From assembly GCA_012522645.1 (NCBI GenBank), contig JAAYKC010000081.1, forward strand, positions 1 to 20,738: a stretch of DNA of 20,738 nucleotides. Direction: 5' to 3'. This document shows positions 1 to 7,061 of the stretch, piece by piece. The position numbers and the translations under genes are program-made. The notes below the pieces were generated by a model that was not told where the DNA came from, did no database searches, and saw only the letters and a program-made list of their open reading frames with translations. The first letter of the stretch is position 1, and each line of letters begins with the position of its first letter. This DNA comes from Thermoplasmatales archaeon (GTDB lineage: Archaea > Thermoplasmatota > Thermoplasmata > Methanomassiliicoccales > Methanomethylophilaceae).

Positions 1-853
1 CATAGGTCCTGACCCCGTTCCTTGCCGCTATGTCCACGGCTTCCTTCTCGGTATAGAGGATGCTTTTGGCCTTCCAGCTCCAGTCCTGCAGTTCGTCCGG
101 TATCCTGAGACCTTCGTACACAGTCATCACCGTATCATCGGATACTGACTCTTTGGTGAAGAACTCCTTCGCATACCCTATCAGTTTATCCTTGTCCTCT
201 TCTCTGACGGCATAGGATATGGCGGTGGAACAGCAATTGGTTGTCTTATTAGGTGCCTCCGGATTCAACTGGATGATCTTATGCTCAAGGAACTCCCCGT
301 AGGGGCACTCTTTGCTCATCTTCATCGTCACGACCCATGTTGCTCCCTCTTCAGGCGTGTCCGTATCGTCCAATCCGATTATCACTCTGATCATCTTGTG
401 CGTGACTATCTGCACTTCTGCTTTGTTGGCACCGCCTATCTTGAAATCGTCAGGATATATCGTCTCTATGACGCTGGGCGCCTGCGGTATGCATGCGCCC
501 ACTCCCACGGACGCTCCGGCCAGACCGACCCAGTGAGATGTGACCCTGTCCCCGTCGATCTTAAGAGATTTCAGGCCCTGGGCGCCGCACTTGGCGGATG
601 CCGGGCCGAAGCTCAGCTTCTTCTCCCCTATATCAACATCCATCGCCATGGAGGTTCCCGTCACCTTTATGTCCTTGATGACACCGCCCGTGCGCTTCCT
701 GTTGACGATGTCCCATTCGATGGGGCCTCGGGCGGTGCAGTCCTCTAGGATCTGAGCGATCCCGTTCTTCTCATCGACTAGGGTAATGTATCTTTTACAG
801 AAGAGAGGGCCGAACTTCTTCCTGACCTCTTCGGGAGTCCTGATCGTGGGCAT
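1..853 (-). CDS. Putative methanogenesis marker protein 11 (partial, C-terminus beyond window)
   Basis: The open frame starts at ATG 853 and runs without a stop to the window edge, giving about 284 residues. Its protein begins MPTIRTPEEVRKKFG and carries an internal block IGLDDTDTPEEGATWVV near residue 155. That block resembles the DDTD motif of TiaS/DUF1743 proteins, but here it is central rather than N-terminal, as I recall for methanogenesis marker 11 (TIGR03280), a family restricted to methanogens with unknown function. A Cys pair (TTNCCST) follows. The gene starts 4 bp after the kptA stop, so it is the third gene of a folD-kptA-mmp11 operon. The family call is from memory of motifs; an alternative is a different DUF1743-related protein. 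No in-frame amber codon was seen in the visible part. Confidence 0.62.
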   Translation of the reverse strand, partial: MPTIRTPEEVRKKFGPLFCKRYITLVDEKNGIAQILEDCTARGPIEWDIVNRKRTGGVIKDIKVTGTSMAMDVDIGEKKLSFGPASAKCGAQGLKSLKIDGDRVTSHWVGLAGASVGVGACIPQAPSVIETIYPDDFKIGGANKAEVQIVTHKMIRVIIGLDDTDTPEEGATWVVTMKMSKECPYGEFLEHKIIQLNPEAPNKTTNCCSTAISYAVREEDKDKLIGYAKEFFTKESVSDDTVMTVYEGLRIPDELQDWSWKAKSILYTEKEAVDIAARNGVRTY

Positions 854-857
854 GATA

Positions 858-1496
858 TCACTCTGTCTCTTCTTCGTAAATTATCCTGAGGCATTCCGGG
901 GGGACATGCCTGCAGAGGAACACTGTCTTCGCGGCCTTCCCGATGTCATATCCTGCGTCGAAGCAGGCATTGACATCTATCTCCAATATGACCGGCTGCT
1001 CCACGCGCACCGATCCTGCGTTGAAGGCATCCTGATATGTCAGTGACAGGTGCACCATGGCCCTGTCCGACGGATACAGGCCCGATTCAAGGATGAGATC
1101 TGTTTCTTCCGGAGCCGTCGGATAGTACAGATGATCGGGTACGTTCTCAGTGTTGAGCGTCATATCCAGGTCTATCGTGTGTCCGTAGGTCGCTTTTACC
1201 ACATTTCCGGATACCTGGTATCTTCCCTTGGGGTCCGTATCCACGAGAGCTATGATGTGATGCGGCCTCAGCCAGTGCATCCGGGGATTGTTCTCCTTGA
1301 TGACACCGACAATATCTCTCATATCCACGAATCCCTGATCGTCCATGGTGAGCTCGAACCTGCCGTGCCTCAATATACCTGCCAGGGACCTTCCGAGCCT
1401 TTCAGTCTCGAAATCGTTCATTATGAATCTGCCTTCCTCTCCGCAAACAGGACATACATCCTCCCGGAAGTATCCGTGATCCTCACATTCTCTCAT
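858..1496 (-). CDS. kptA: RNA 2'-phosphotransferase (Tpt1/KptA family)
   Basis: This 212-residue protein belongs to the Tpt1/KptA family, which removes an RNA 2'-phosphate using NAD+, yielding ADP-ribose 1'',2''-cyclic phosphate. The N-terminus carries a likely zinc site (C4, H7, C15, C18). The core follows with R43-H44 in ILRHGRF, the NAD-binding block VKATYGHTIDLD (residues 100-111), VHLS (148-151) and R164 in AGSVRVEQ. In the families I recall, the conserved block reads R-A-x-x-G-H-S, so K101 replaces an arginine usually counted among the four catalytic residues. The start ATG overlaps the folD stop by 4 bp and follows an AGGTGA ribosome site inside folD. Archaea lack the fungal-type tRNA ligase that creates the canonical substrate, so the physiological substrate is unclear. 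Confidence 0.88.
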   Translation of the reverse strand: MRECEDHGYFREDVCPVCGEEGRFIMNDFETERLGRSLAGILRHGRFELTMDDQGFVDMRDIVGVIKENNPRMHWLRPHHIIALVDTDPKGRYQVSGNVVKATYGHTIDLDMTLNTENVPDHLYYPTAPEETDLILESGLYPSDRAMVHLSLTYQDAFNAGSVRVEQPVILEIDVNACFDAGYDIGKAAKTVFLCRHVPPECLRIIYEEETE

Positions 1497-2401
1497 CTTT
1501 TCTCACCTTTTGGTTGCTGAATTGAATTCTCGGCCGCGGCCACGGTATTGGCCATCAGCATGCATATCGTCATCGGTCCCACGCCTCCGGGCACGGGCGT
1601 TATCTTAAGGGCCTTCTCCTTGACCCCCTCGAAATCCACGTCGCCCACAAGCCTGCTGCCCTTGGGGCTTGACGGATCCTCCACTCTGTTGGTGCCCACA
1701 TCTATGACCACGGCGCCTTCCTTCACCATATCCGCCGTGACGAAGTGCGGTCTTCCTATGGCCACGATCAGTATATCCGCCTGTCTCGTGATATCGGGCA
1801 GATTCTTAGTGCGGGAATGAACCACCGTGACTGTGGAGTCCGCTCCTTCGGCCTTCTGCACCATCAGTGCCGCCATGGGCTTGCCCACTATGTTGCTCCT
1901 GCCCACTACCACCACATGTTTCCCGGACGTCTCCACGCCGGAACGCACCAGCATCTGCTGGACTCCCGCGGGGGTTGCCGGCAGGAATCCCGGCTTGCCG
2001 ATGAGCATGTTGCCCACATTGACCGGATGGAATCCGTCGACGTCCTTCCTGGGATCGATGGCGTCTATTACCTTGTCCTCATCTATATGCTTCGGCAGAG
2101 GCAGCTGCACTATGAACCCGTGCACGGACGGGTCCTTGTTCAGATCATCTATTTTGCCCAGGAGCTCGGCTTCCGTCACAGTTTCGGGCATCCTCACGGT
2201 AAGTGAATGCATGCCCAGCTCCTCGCATTTGAGAGCTTTGTTCCTGACGTACACCTGGGAAGCGGGATCGTCTCCCACCAGTATGACGGCCAACCCCGGC
2301 GTTACGCCCTTCGTCCTGAGATGCGTTATCCTCTCTGAGAGCTCTGAATATATTTCTGACGAAATGTCCTTGCCTTTTATCAAATCCGCCGTCGGTGGCA
2401 T
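1493..2401 (-). CDS. folD: Bifunctional methylene-H4folate dehydrogenase / methenyl-H4folate cyclohydrolase
   Basis: FolD interconverts 5,10-methylene-, methenyl- and 10-formyl-tetrahydrofolate with NAD(P). From the ATG at 2401 the protein is 302 residues, typical for the family. Motifs visible are Y51-V-R-N-K55 (catalytic Lys), VQLPLPKHI (98-106), DPRKDVDGFHPVN (116-128), the cofactor-site block VVVGRSNIVGKPMA (164-177) and the C-terminal PVPGGVGPMT. A TTG at 2410 would add three residues. The ATG at 2401 is preferred because a TATA box about 30 bp upstream predicts a transcript beginning almost at this codon. It heads an operon with kptA (4 bp overlap) and mmp11. Together with MetF/MetV and the AcsE-like protein in this window it supplies the folate branch of C1 metabolism. 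Confidence 0.95.
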   Translation of the reverse strand: MPPTADLIKGKDISSEIYSELSERITHLRTKGVTPGLAVILVGDDPASQVYVRNKALKCEELGMHSLTVRMPETVTEAELLGKIDDLNKDPSVHGFIVQLPLPKHIDEDKVIDAIDPRKDVDGFHPVNVGNMLIGKPGFLPATPAGVQQMLVRSGVETSGKHVVVVGRSNIVGKPMAALMVQKAEGADSTVTVVHSRTKNLPDITRQADILIVAIGRPHFVTADMVKEGAVVIDVGTNRVEDPSSPKGSRLVGDVDFEGVKEKALKITPVPGGVGPMTICMLMANTVAAAENSIQQPKGEKR

Positions 2402-2412
2402 ATGTAACAATG

Positions 2413-2422
2413 CGCATATGCG
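2413..2422. promoter_or_regulatory. 10-bp palindrome CGCATATGCG between folD TATA box and start
   Basis: A perfect inverted repeat sits between the TATA-like box (2428-2436) and the folD start codon, overlapping where the initiation complex would sit. It could be an operator for a dimeric regulator. A 10-bp palindrome can also arise by chance, so confidence is low. Confidence 0.2.
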
Positions 2423-2427
2423 GGAGC

Positions 2428-2436
2428 TATTTAATT
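2428..2436 (-). promoter_or_regulatory. TATA box of the folD-kptA-mmp11 operon
   Basis: On the minus strand the AT-rich element TTAAATAG lies about 30 bp before the folD ATG at 2401. Archaeal TATA boxes sit about 26-27 bp upstream of the start site, so the transcript would begin near 2405 and be effectively leaderless. Confidence 0.5.
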
Positions 2437-2489
2437 AGTTGGCGCAAAGGCAGGCCGCAGAAAACGGCAGCGGTCCTGCAACGGGTCCG

Positions 2490-2522
2490 TAAAAAGCAAT
2501 GGAAAAGAAGTCCCTTTTTGAA
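2490..2522 (-). terminator. T-rich intrinsic terminator after the UroD-like methyltransferase gene
   Basis: Downstream of the gene that stops at 2536, the minus strand carries two T-rich tracts (CTTCTTTTCC and GCTTTTTAC) without a clear hairpin. This is the usual form of archaeal intrinsic terminators. It separates that gene from the folD promoter. The remainder of the 134-bp gap shows nothing else apart from the folD promoter. Confidence 0.4.
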
Positions 2523-2535
2523 ATAGGGGTCTCAA

Positions 2536-3570
2536 TCAGGGATCGGAATACTTCTTCGAGGCTGCGAGCATCGCCCGGAGGTTCTCCAGTGAAGTGTCCC
2601 TCGGCGTCTCGCCCCCGGTGGCCAAAACGAATCTTGTGCCCCGGGCATCCTCCAGGCACTTCTTCGATGCCCTCATCACGGATTCAGGCGTTCCCCTCCA
2701 TATGACGTTCAAAGGGTCCAGATTCCCTGCGAGTATTGTCTTTGTCCCGAACCTCTTCCTCAACTCGGTCACGTTGTCATTCGGATAGAAGGCGAACAGA
2801 GCCATTCCCAGCTCGCTCAGTGATTCGGTATCGGGCACGGAGTCTCCGCAGATCAGGTAGGTCGGGGCATTGTAGTCTTTCTTATATCCTGCTATCATCC
2901 TCTTCAGATGCGGCGAGGCATACTCCTCGAAGGTCTCGCCCGGTATCAGCGAACCGGAGCCCATCGGATCTGTCAGATGCACATTGTCACATCCCGTTTC
3001 CATCCCTGCGCGTACGACTTCGTCCACCAGCACTGTCGCCCTGTCCACGACCTTGTGGGCGATGTCCGGCTCCATCATGATGTCCATCATCAGAGTCTCG
3101 ACGTCTCTCAGCAGTCCTGCGGCAGTGAAAACGCCCCATGACGTATTATTCACGCTGAATTCATCCTCGATCTCGGCCATGAGAGCTATCTTATCCAGGT
3201 GGTATTTCCACAGGTTCTTCGCCTCCTTCGGGTCAGAGGGATCGTAGAGCTCCTTACTCTCCACATCCTCTGCGCCAGCGAAATAATGGGACGTCACGTT
3301 CAGATAATTATCATCCTGAAACTTCACCCCCGTCCCCGGAAGGTCCAGGATCATGGCATTCGTCTCGATCACACCGGGGGCCATTATATCTGTGCCGGAC
3401 AGCCTGGTGAACCTTCTCATCAGATCGACTGACAATTTGGCATCACCCCTCACGGCGTTCCATGCATAACCGAAATAGTGGGCCGCCACAATGCCGTTTA
3501 TCTGCCATATCGGGACCCTGTCGGGGGTCCCGCCCTCCAATAAAATGGTTTCTCTTTCTTTAGGAATCAA
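2536..3570 (-). CDS. UroD-fold methylcobamide:CoM methyltransferase-like protein with degenerate zinc site
   Basis: The 344-residue protein has the layout of the MtaA/MtbA/CmuA branch of the uroporphyrinogen decarboxylase superfamily: an N-terminal TPDRVPIW (15-22), then LICGDSVPDTESLSELG (239-255), ILAGNLDP (279-286) and a C-terminal VLATGGETPRDTSLENLRAM (315-334). Classical members bind zinc through H-x-C plus a distant C to activate a thiol such as coenzyme M. Here the His position is L239 and the last Cys position is G320, and only C241 remains. Coenzyme M methylation by the standard mechanism is therefore doubtful. The start is TTG at 3570, because no ATG or GTG fits upstream before a TGA and the family N-terminus begins here. 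It stands alone between folD and the deacetylase gene, so its partner is unknown; a methyl-transfer or decarboxylase-like role remains possible. Confidence 0.72.
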   Translation of the reverse strand: MIPKERETILLEGGTPDRVPIWQINGIVAAHYFGYAWNAVRGDAKLSVDLMRRFTRLSGTDIMAPGVIETNAMILDLPGTGVKFQDDNYLNVTSHYFAGAEDVESKELYDPSDPKEAKNLWKYHLDKIALMAEIEDEFSVNNTSWGVFTAAGLLRDVETLMMDIMMEPDIAHKVVDRATVLVDEVVRAGMETGCDNVHLTDPMGSGSLIPGETFEEYASPHLKRMIAGYKKDYNAPTYLICGDSVPDTESLSELGMALFAFYPNDNVTELRKRFGTKTILAGNLDPLNVIWRGTPESVMRASKKCLEDARGTRFVLATGGETPRDTSLENLRAMLAASKKYSDP

Positions 3571-3770
3571 CTCTTTCGTTTCGAATCCCCCTCATAACAA
3601 CCCTTGACGGATAATCAATGAGGTGTCCGCTTATAGTGTATCGCTCAGGATTTTTCCCCGGTGTGCTCCCCGCCCCATTCCGTACGGATCCCTGTCGGGT
3701 TATGTTCACAGCGAAGATTCGCGAAGGAAGTCTGTACGGAGAGGAATATGAAGGGACACCGCTCTGCCGA
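3571..3770. other. 200-bp intergenic region between two minus-strand genes
   Basis: No convincing gene or RNA is seen here. On the minus strand a TATA-like CACTATAA at 3638-3631 would place a start site near 3608 for the UroD-like gene, and a GAGGGGG tract at 3593-3587 is a rather distant ribosome site (16 bases from the TTG). A TCCGTACGGA palindrome lies at 3679-3688. No T-rich terminator for the deacetylase gene is obvious. Confidence 0.4.
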
Positions 3771-4586
3771 TCAGCCCGAGTCGGGCCCGGGCGAGAATCT
3801 CCCTCTTGCCTGCTCCATTGTCACCGGCTCGTAGCCCATATCGATCAGGGACCCTATCACTTCCCTCACATTGCTCAGGTTGCTCTCGCGGTCAGCCCCG
3901 TTCATCCTGCCCCTCTTCCTGGATTCCACCATGTGCCACGTGTGAGTGGCTATCACAAAGACACCTTCCTCCATAGCAGAGGCCATCTCAGCATATTCCG
4001 CAGGGGCCCTGTCACCTTCATGCATCGGCCACAGATATGCCGCTATGGTTCTGCCGGATGCATCCTTCCCTTTGGGCACCGGGATCTCCGTGATCCCCCA
4101 CTTGCGATACGGCATCATGGATCTGCCCAGATTCGCGTATTCGGATGAATCATAGGTTATGCCGTACTCCTTCAGCAGATTCATCAGCGGCTCATGAGCC
4201 TTCATGTACGGGGCCCTGAAGCCCCTGGGAGCAGTGCCGGTGAGGTCCTTCACAACATTCACCGAACGTTCCATTATTTCCCTGATCTCGTCCTCCCCCA
4301 GAGGTATACCGGAGGTGCAACCCGTGAAATCCTCGTGATCATATCCGTGCAGAGCCACTTCGTGCCCTGACACGGACGATGCTCCCACACACTTCAGGGT
4401 GGATGCCTCGGCAAAGAATGTGCCTCGCACGTTGAGATCGTCCAAAAGCTCAGAGAGCAGGGAAACACCCTCCTCTGATGAAACGTACCTTTTGCACATA
4501 TCATCCCCGCAGACCGCTTCCCTTCTGCCGGGCACGGCCCGATTCACGTCCCTGTCAAAATCGACTGTTACGCAAAGCGCCCTCAT
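3771..4586 (-). CDS. Polysaccharide deacetylase (NodB-like) family protein
   Basis: The protein carries the NodB-homology motifs of metal-dependent carbohydrate deacetylases: CVTVDFDRDVN (residues 5-15, Asp cluster of motif 1), H80-GYD-H84 (motif 2, metal-binding His pair), GFRAPYMKAHEPL (motif 3) and a C-terminal VFVIATHTWHMVE (motif 5). From ATG 4586 it has 271 residues with no signal peptide, so it is probably cytoplasmic. An in-frame TTG at 4619 would add eleven residues. I prefer the ATG because the family begins directly at this strand, though the promoter geometry does not exclude the TTG. The substrate cannot be deduced; cell-surface glycan or sugar-nucleotide-linked N-acetyl groups are possible. 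It is divergent from metV and shares a short promoter region with it. Confidence 0.8.
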   Translation of the reverse strand: MRALCVTVDFDRDVNRAVPGRREAVCGDDMCKRYVSSEEGVSLLSELLDDLNVRGTFFAEASTLKCVGASSVSGHEVALHGYDHEDFTGCTSGIPLGEDEIREIMERSVNVVKDLTGTAPRGFRAPYMKAHEPLMNLLKEYGITYDSSEYANLGRSMMPYRKWGITEIPVPKGKDASGRTIAAYLWPMHEGDRAPAEYAEMASAMEEGVFVIATHTWHMVESRKRGRMNGADRESNLSNVREVIGSLIDMGYEPVTMEQARGRFSPGPDSG

Positions 4587-4656
4587 GCCGTCCCAATCCC
4601 GATCCGCCGACTTAAACAATGCCTTCGGCGAACAATCATTCAGTAGTTCCTGATAG

Positions 4657-4664
4657 ATATTTTA
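4657..4664. promoter_or_regulatory. Shared AT-rich promoter element between the deacetylase and metVF
   Basis: The sequence GATATTTTAAC reads as a TATA-like box on both strands. On the plus strand it predicts a start site near 4688, just before the GTGAGG ribosome site of metV. On the minus strand it predicts one near 4634 for the deacetylase gene. One box may serve both directions. Confidence 0.4.
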
Positions 4665-4697
4665 ACCTGGTGACCTTACTTATCCGCGTGAGGCCGC

Positions 4698-5363
4698 ATG
4701 ATAATAGGTGAGCAGAAACCGATACAGGAGATAATCAGCTCCCTCGGGGACCGGGAGGGGATACGCATACTCGTGGTGGGGTGCGATTCCTGTATGACCG
4801 TCTCCCTGGCCGGCGGCAAAGAAGAGGTGCGGGACCTCGTTCACGATCTGTCAGCCCATTCCCGCAGGGAGAAACTGGGGTGGAGCATCAAAGGACTCAC
4901 GCTGAAAAGGCAGTGCGAGAAGAAATTCACAAAGGAGATCGCCGCTGATGTACGGAATTCCGACGCTGTCGTATCCTTGGGGTGCGGGGTCGGAGCGCAG
5001 AGTATGTCCGAGACATTCCCGGAGAGAAGAATCATCCCCGGTATCAACACATCGAACATGGGCGCTCCCGAGAAGAAGGGCGTTTTCAAAGAGAAATGCA
5101 TGGGGTGCGGCAAATGCACCATAGACACTACCGCAGGGATATGCACGCTGGCACGATGTGCCAAAGGTCTTCAGAACGGTCCGTGCGGCGGGTCCGTGAA
5201 CGGCAAATGCGAGCTGTATCCTGAAACGGACTGCGCATGGTATCAGGTCTATACGATACTCGAAGGGCGCGGCGAATTGCCGGAGATTCCTGAGCCCGTA
5301 CCGCCCAAGGACTGGTCCAGAAGCCACAGCGGCGGCGTCAGGACCGTGAAGAGCAAGGAGTGA
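4698..5363 (+). CDS. metV: Methylenetetrahydrofolate reductase zinc/iron-sulfur subunit MetV
   Basis: The 221-residue protein matches MetV, the partner of the flavoprotein MetF in acetogen-type (Moorella MetFV) 5,10-methylene-H4folate reductases. Cysteines lie at 29, 32, 73, 96, 134, 137, 140, 149, 154, 163, 171 and 179. The block KCMGCGKC (133-140) followed by RCAKGLQNGPCGG (153-165) is the characteristic C-terminal signature, expected to hold an iron-sulfur cluster and zinc. The start ATG 4698 follows a GTGAGG ribosome site closely. It is followed after 4 bp by metF, so the two are translated from one message. No ferredoxin, RnfC2 or hydrogenase-like electron partner is adjacent, so the electron donor is not defined by this window. 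Confidence 0.88.
   Translation: MIIGEQKPIQEIISSLGDREGIRILVVGCDSCMTVSLAGGKEEVRDLVHDLSAHSRREKLGWSIKGLTLKRQCEKKFTKEIAADVRNSDAVVSLGCGVGAQSMSETFPERRIIPGINTSNMGAPEKKGVFKEKCMGCGKCTIDTTAGICTLARCAKGLQNGPCGGSVNGKCELYPETDCAWYQVYTILEGRGELPEIPEPVPPKDWSRSHSGGVRTVKSKE
5355..5360 (+). promoter_or_regulatory. Strong ribosome binding site deciding the metF TTG start
   Basis: AAGGAG followed by TGAGATC precedes the TTG at 5368 by seven bases and overlaps the metV stop codon region. It supports the TTG as the true metF start and indicates translation coupled to metV. Confidence 0.6.
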
Positions 5364-5367
5364 GATC

Positions 5368-6279
5368 TTGGAAGGCACGAGCGTCCTGAAGGAGAAACTC
5401 TCGAGAGGGGAGTTCATCGTCACCGCAGAGATCGCACCGCCGAAGTCCGCCTCTGCAGAGGATTTCATAGCCAGAGCTGAGAAGATGAAGGGCTTCGCAG
5501 ATGCTTACAACGTCACTGATAACCAGACTGCGATGGTCAGGCTCTCCAGTCTTGCCGGCAGCGTCATGTGCCTGCGCATGGGAATGGAGCCGATAATGCA
5601 GATCGTATGCAGGGACCGGAACAGGATCGCAATGCAGTCCGATGTCCTGGGGGCTCATGCTCTGGGCATCAGGAACATACTGTGCTTATCAGGCGACCAC
5701 CAGTCCTTCGGGAACCAGCCGGATGCCAAGAACGTCTTTGACGTGGACAGCACTCAGCAGATAATGATCTTCAGGAAGATGACGGACGAGGGACGTCTCT
5801 GGGGCGGCGACGAGATAAAGAATCCTCCCCGGCTGTGCATAGGCGCCGCAACGAACCCTTTCGGGACACCGCCGAGAATGCACATGCTCAGGACGATGAA
5901 CAAGCTGGCGGCAGGATCTGAATTCTTCCAGACCCAGGCGGTATTCGATCTGGACAGGTTCGATGAATGGATGGAGGATGCCAGGAGGCTGAACATCCAC
6001 AAGAAGGCAGGGATTATCGTCGGGATAATCCCGCTGAAGACGGTCAGAGCGGCCAAATTCATGATCGACAATGTGCCTGGCACATGTGTTCCGGACAGCG
6101 TTATCGAGAGATTGTCCTCTGCGGCGGACCCCGCCGCCGAGGGCCTGAGGATTGCTGCTGAGACGATAGAGCACGTCTCATCTCAGAAGGGCGTCGCCGG
6201 AGTGCATATAATGCCGATCAACTGGTACGACAGCGTGGGGCGGCTCATCGAGATGACGGGGCTGAGACCTAGCCTCTGA
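5368..6279 (+). CDS. metF: 5,10-methylenetetrahydrofolate reductase, flavoprotein subunit MetF
   Basis: MetF reduces methylene-H4folate to methyl-H4folate with bound flavin. The 303-residue TIM-barrel protein shows TAEIAPPK (19-26, with E21 at the catalytic Glu position), YNVTDNQ (47-53), the GMEPIMQIVCRDRNR strand-loop (72-86), LCLSGDH (105-111) and FFQTQAVFD (186-194). Translation starts at TTG 5368 with a strong upstream ribosome site, 4 bp after metV, so MetV and MetF probably form a MetFV complex. Its 3' end overlaps the 3' end of the convergent acsE-like gene by 11 bp. Methyl-H4folate made here is the expected substrate of that neighbour, a direct functional link across the two strands. 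Confidence 0.93.
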   Translation: MEGTSVLKEKLSRGEFIVTAEIAPPKSASAEDFIARAEKMKGFADAYNVTDNQTAMVRLSSLAGSVMCLRMGMEPIMQIVCRDRNRIAMQSDVLGAHALGIRNILCLSGDHQSFGNQPDAKNVFDVDSTQQIMIFRKMTDEGRLWGGDEIKNPPRLCIGAATNPFGTPPRMHMLRTMNKLAAGSEFFQTQAVFDLDRFDEWMEDARRLNIHKKAGIIVGIIPLKTVRAAKFMIDNVPGTCVPDSVIERLSSAADPAAEGLRIAAETIEHVSSQKGVAGVHIMPINWYDSVGRLIEMTGLRPSL

Positions 6280-7048
6280 GATAGTCGCTGCAATAGAGCT
6301 TGCGGTCCATCAGCATATCCGATGTTTTCACGACATCCATGAGATCCGAATCCTCCGGATCCAATATGGCTGCCGACAGACCTGCCCCCATGAGCATAGC
6401 CAGATACGTTCGGTTTATCAATGATCTGCCTGTGGCTCCGTTGGATATGTTGCTCAGTCCCACGACCGTCCTTATGGGCGGGTCATTCAGCATCTGGAAC
6501 ATCCTTATCGATTCGATGACCTTGACCGCCTGATCCTGGCCCGCGGATACGGGGAGAACCAGGGGGTCCAGGAGTATGCTCTCCGGCATGACGCCGTATT
6601 CCATGGCCGTGGTTATCATGAGCATGGCCATCTCGCCGCGGCTGTCCGCATCGTTAGGCACTCCTTTCTCATCCATTGTCAGGCATATTATGTCTGACCC
6701 GTACTCTGCGGCAAGAGGGAACAGCGCCCCCATCTTCTCAGCCTCGGCCGTGGTGGAGTTGATTATCGTGGGATTGTTCGATGCCGCCAGACCAGCTTCC
6801 AATGTCTTGATCCCGGGGGAATCGATGCACAGCGGCAGGTCCGTGACCGACTGAACGGTCTCCACCAACCATTTCATGGTATCGGGGCTGTAGCAGCCTC
6901 TTCCGGGTCCGACATTGATATCAAGAGCATTCGCACCGCACTCTATCTGCCTGAGAGCAGCCTCCTTTATCACCTTCTCATTCCGGGAGTCTATGGCGTT
7001 GCCTATGGACTTGAAGAGTCCGTTTATCCTCTCACTTATTATCAGCAC
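6269..7048 (-). CDS. acsE: AcsE-like methyltetrahydrofolate:corrinoid methyltransferase
   Basis: The 259-residue DHPS-fold protein lines up from end to end, in my memory, with Moorella AcsE (262 aa), which moves the methyl of methyl-H4folate to the Co(I) centre of a corrinoid protein. Folate-binding residues are kept: D76 (LCIDSPGIK), N97 (IINSTTAE), D161 (LLDPLVLP) and N200 (VVGLSNIS), one off from Moorella D75, N96, D160 and N199. The start is GTG 7048, preceded by a near-perfect ribosome site within the end of deoA, 7 bp away. It is therefore the last gene of e2b2-rbcL-deoA-acsE. The stop is UAG; reading through it would add only eight residues before TGA. No corrinoid protein or CODH/ACS genes are in the window, so the methyl acceptor is unknown. 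MtrH-like or methionine-related roles are alternatives. Confidence 0.85.
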   Translation of the reverse strand: MLIISERINGLFKSIGNAIDSRNEKVIKEAALRQIECGANALDINVGPGRGCYSPDTMKWLVETVQSVTDLPLCIDSPGIKTLEAGLAASNNPTIINSTTAEAEKMGALFPLAAEYGSDIICLTMDEKGVPNDADSRGEMAMLMITTAMEYGVMPESILLDPLVLPVSAGQDQAVKVIESIRMFQMLNDPPIRTVVGLSNISNGATGRSLINRTYLAMLMGAGLSAAILDPEDSDLMDVVKTSDMLMDRKLYCSDYLRG

Positions 7049-7053
7049 GAAAC

Positions 7054-7061
7054 GATCACCT
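7054..7061 (-). promoter_or_regulatory. Ribosome binding site of acsE overlapping the deoA stop
   Basis: The minus-strand sequence AGGTGATC matches the 16S anti-Shine-Dalgarno end very well. It lies five bases before the GTG start of acsE and includes the TGA stop of deoA, showing tight translational coupling of acsE to the AMP phosphorylase gene. Confidence 0.65.

Noticed and set aside
3574..3594. tRNA T-arm-like sequence TTTCGAATCCCCC on the plus strand
   Set aside because: The five bases before the loop do not pair with the C-run, and no acceptor, D or anticodon arms are present.
3618..4148. Open frame on the plus strand opposite the deacetylase gene
   Set aside because: It overlaps the well-supported deacetylase on the other strand, is His/Pro/Arg-rich like an antisense shadow, and has no recognisable motif.
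6245..6271. Amber read-through of acsE as a functional extension
   Set aside because: It would add only eight residues (Pyl-VSAPSSR) before TGA, and the protein without it already matches the family length closely.
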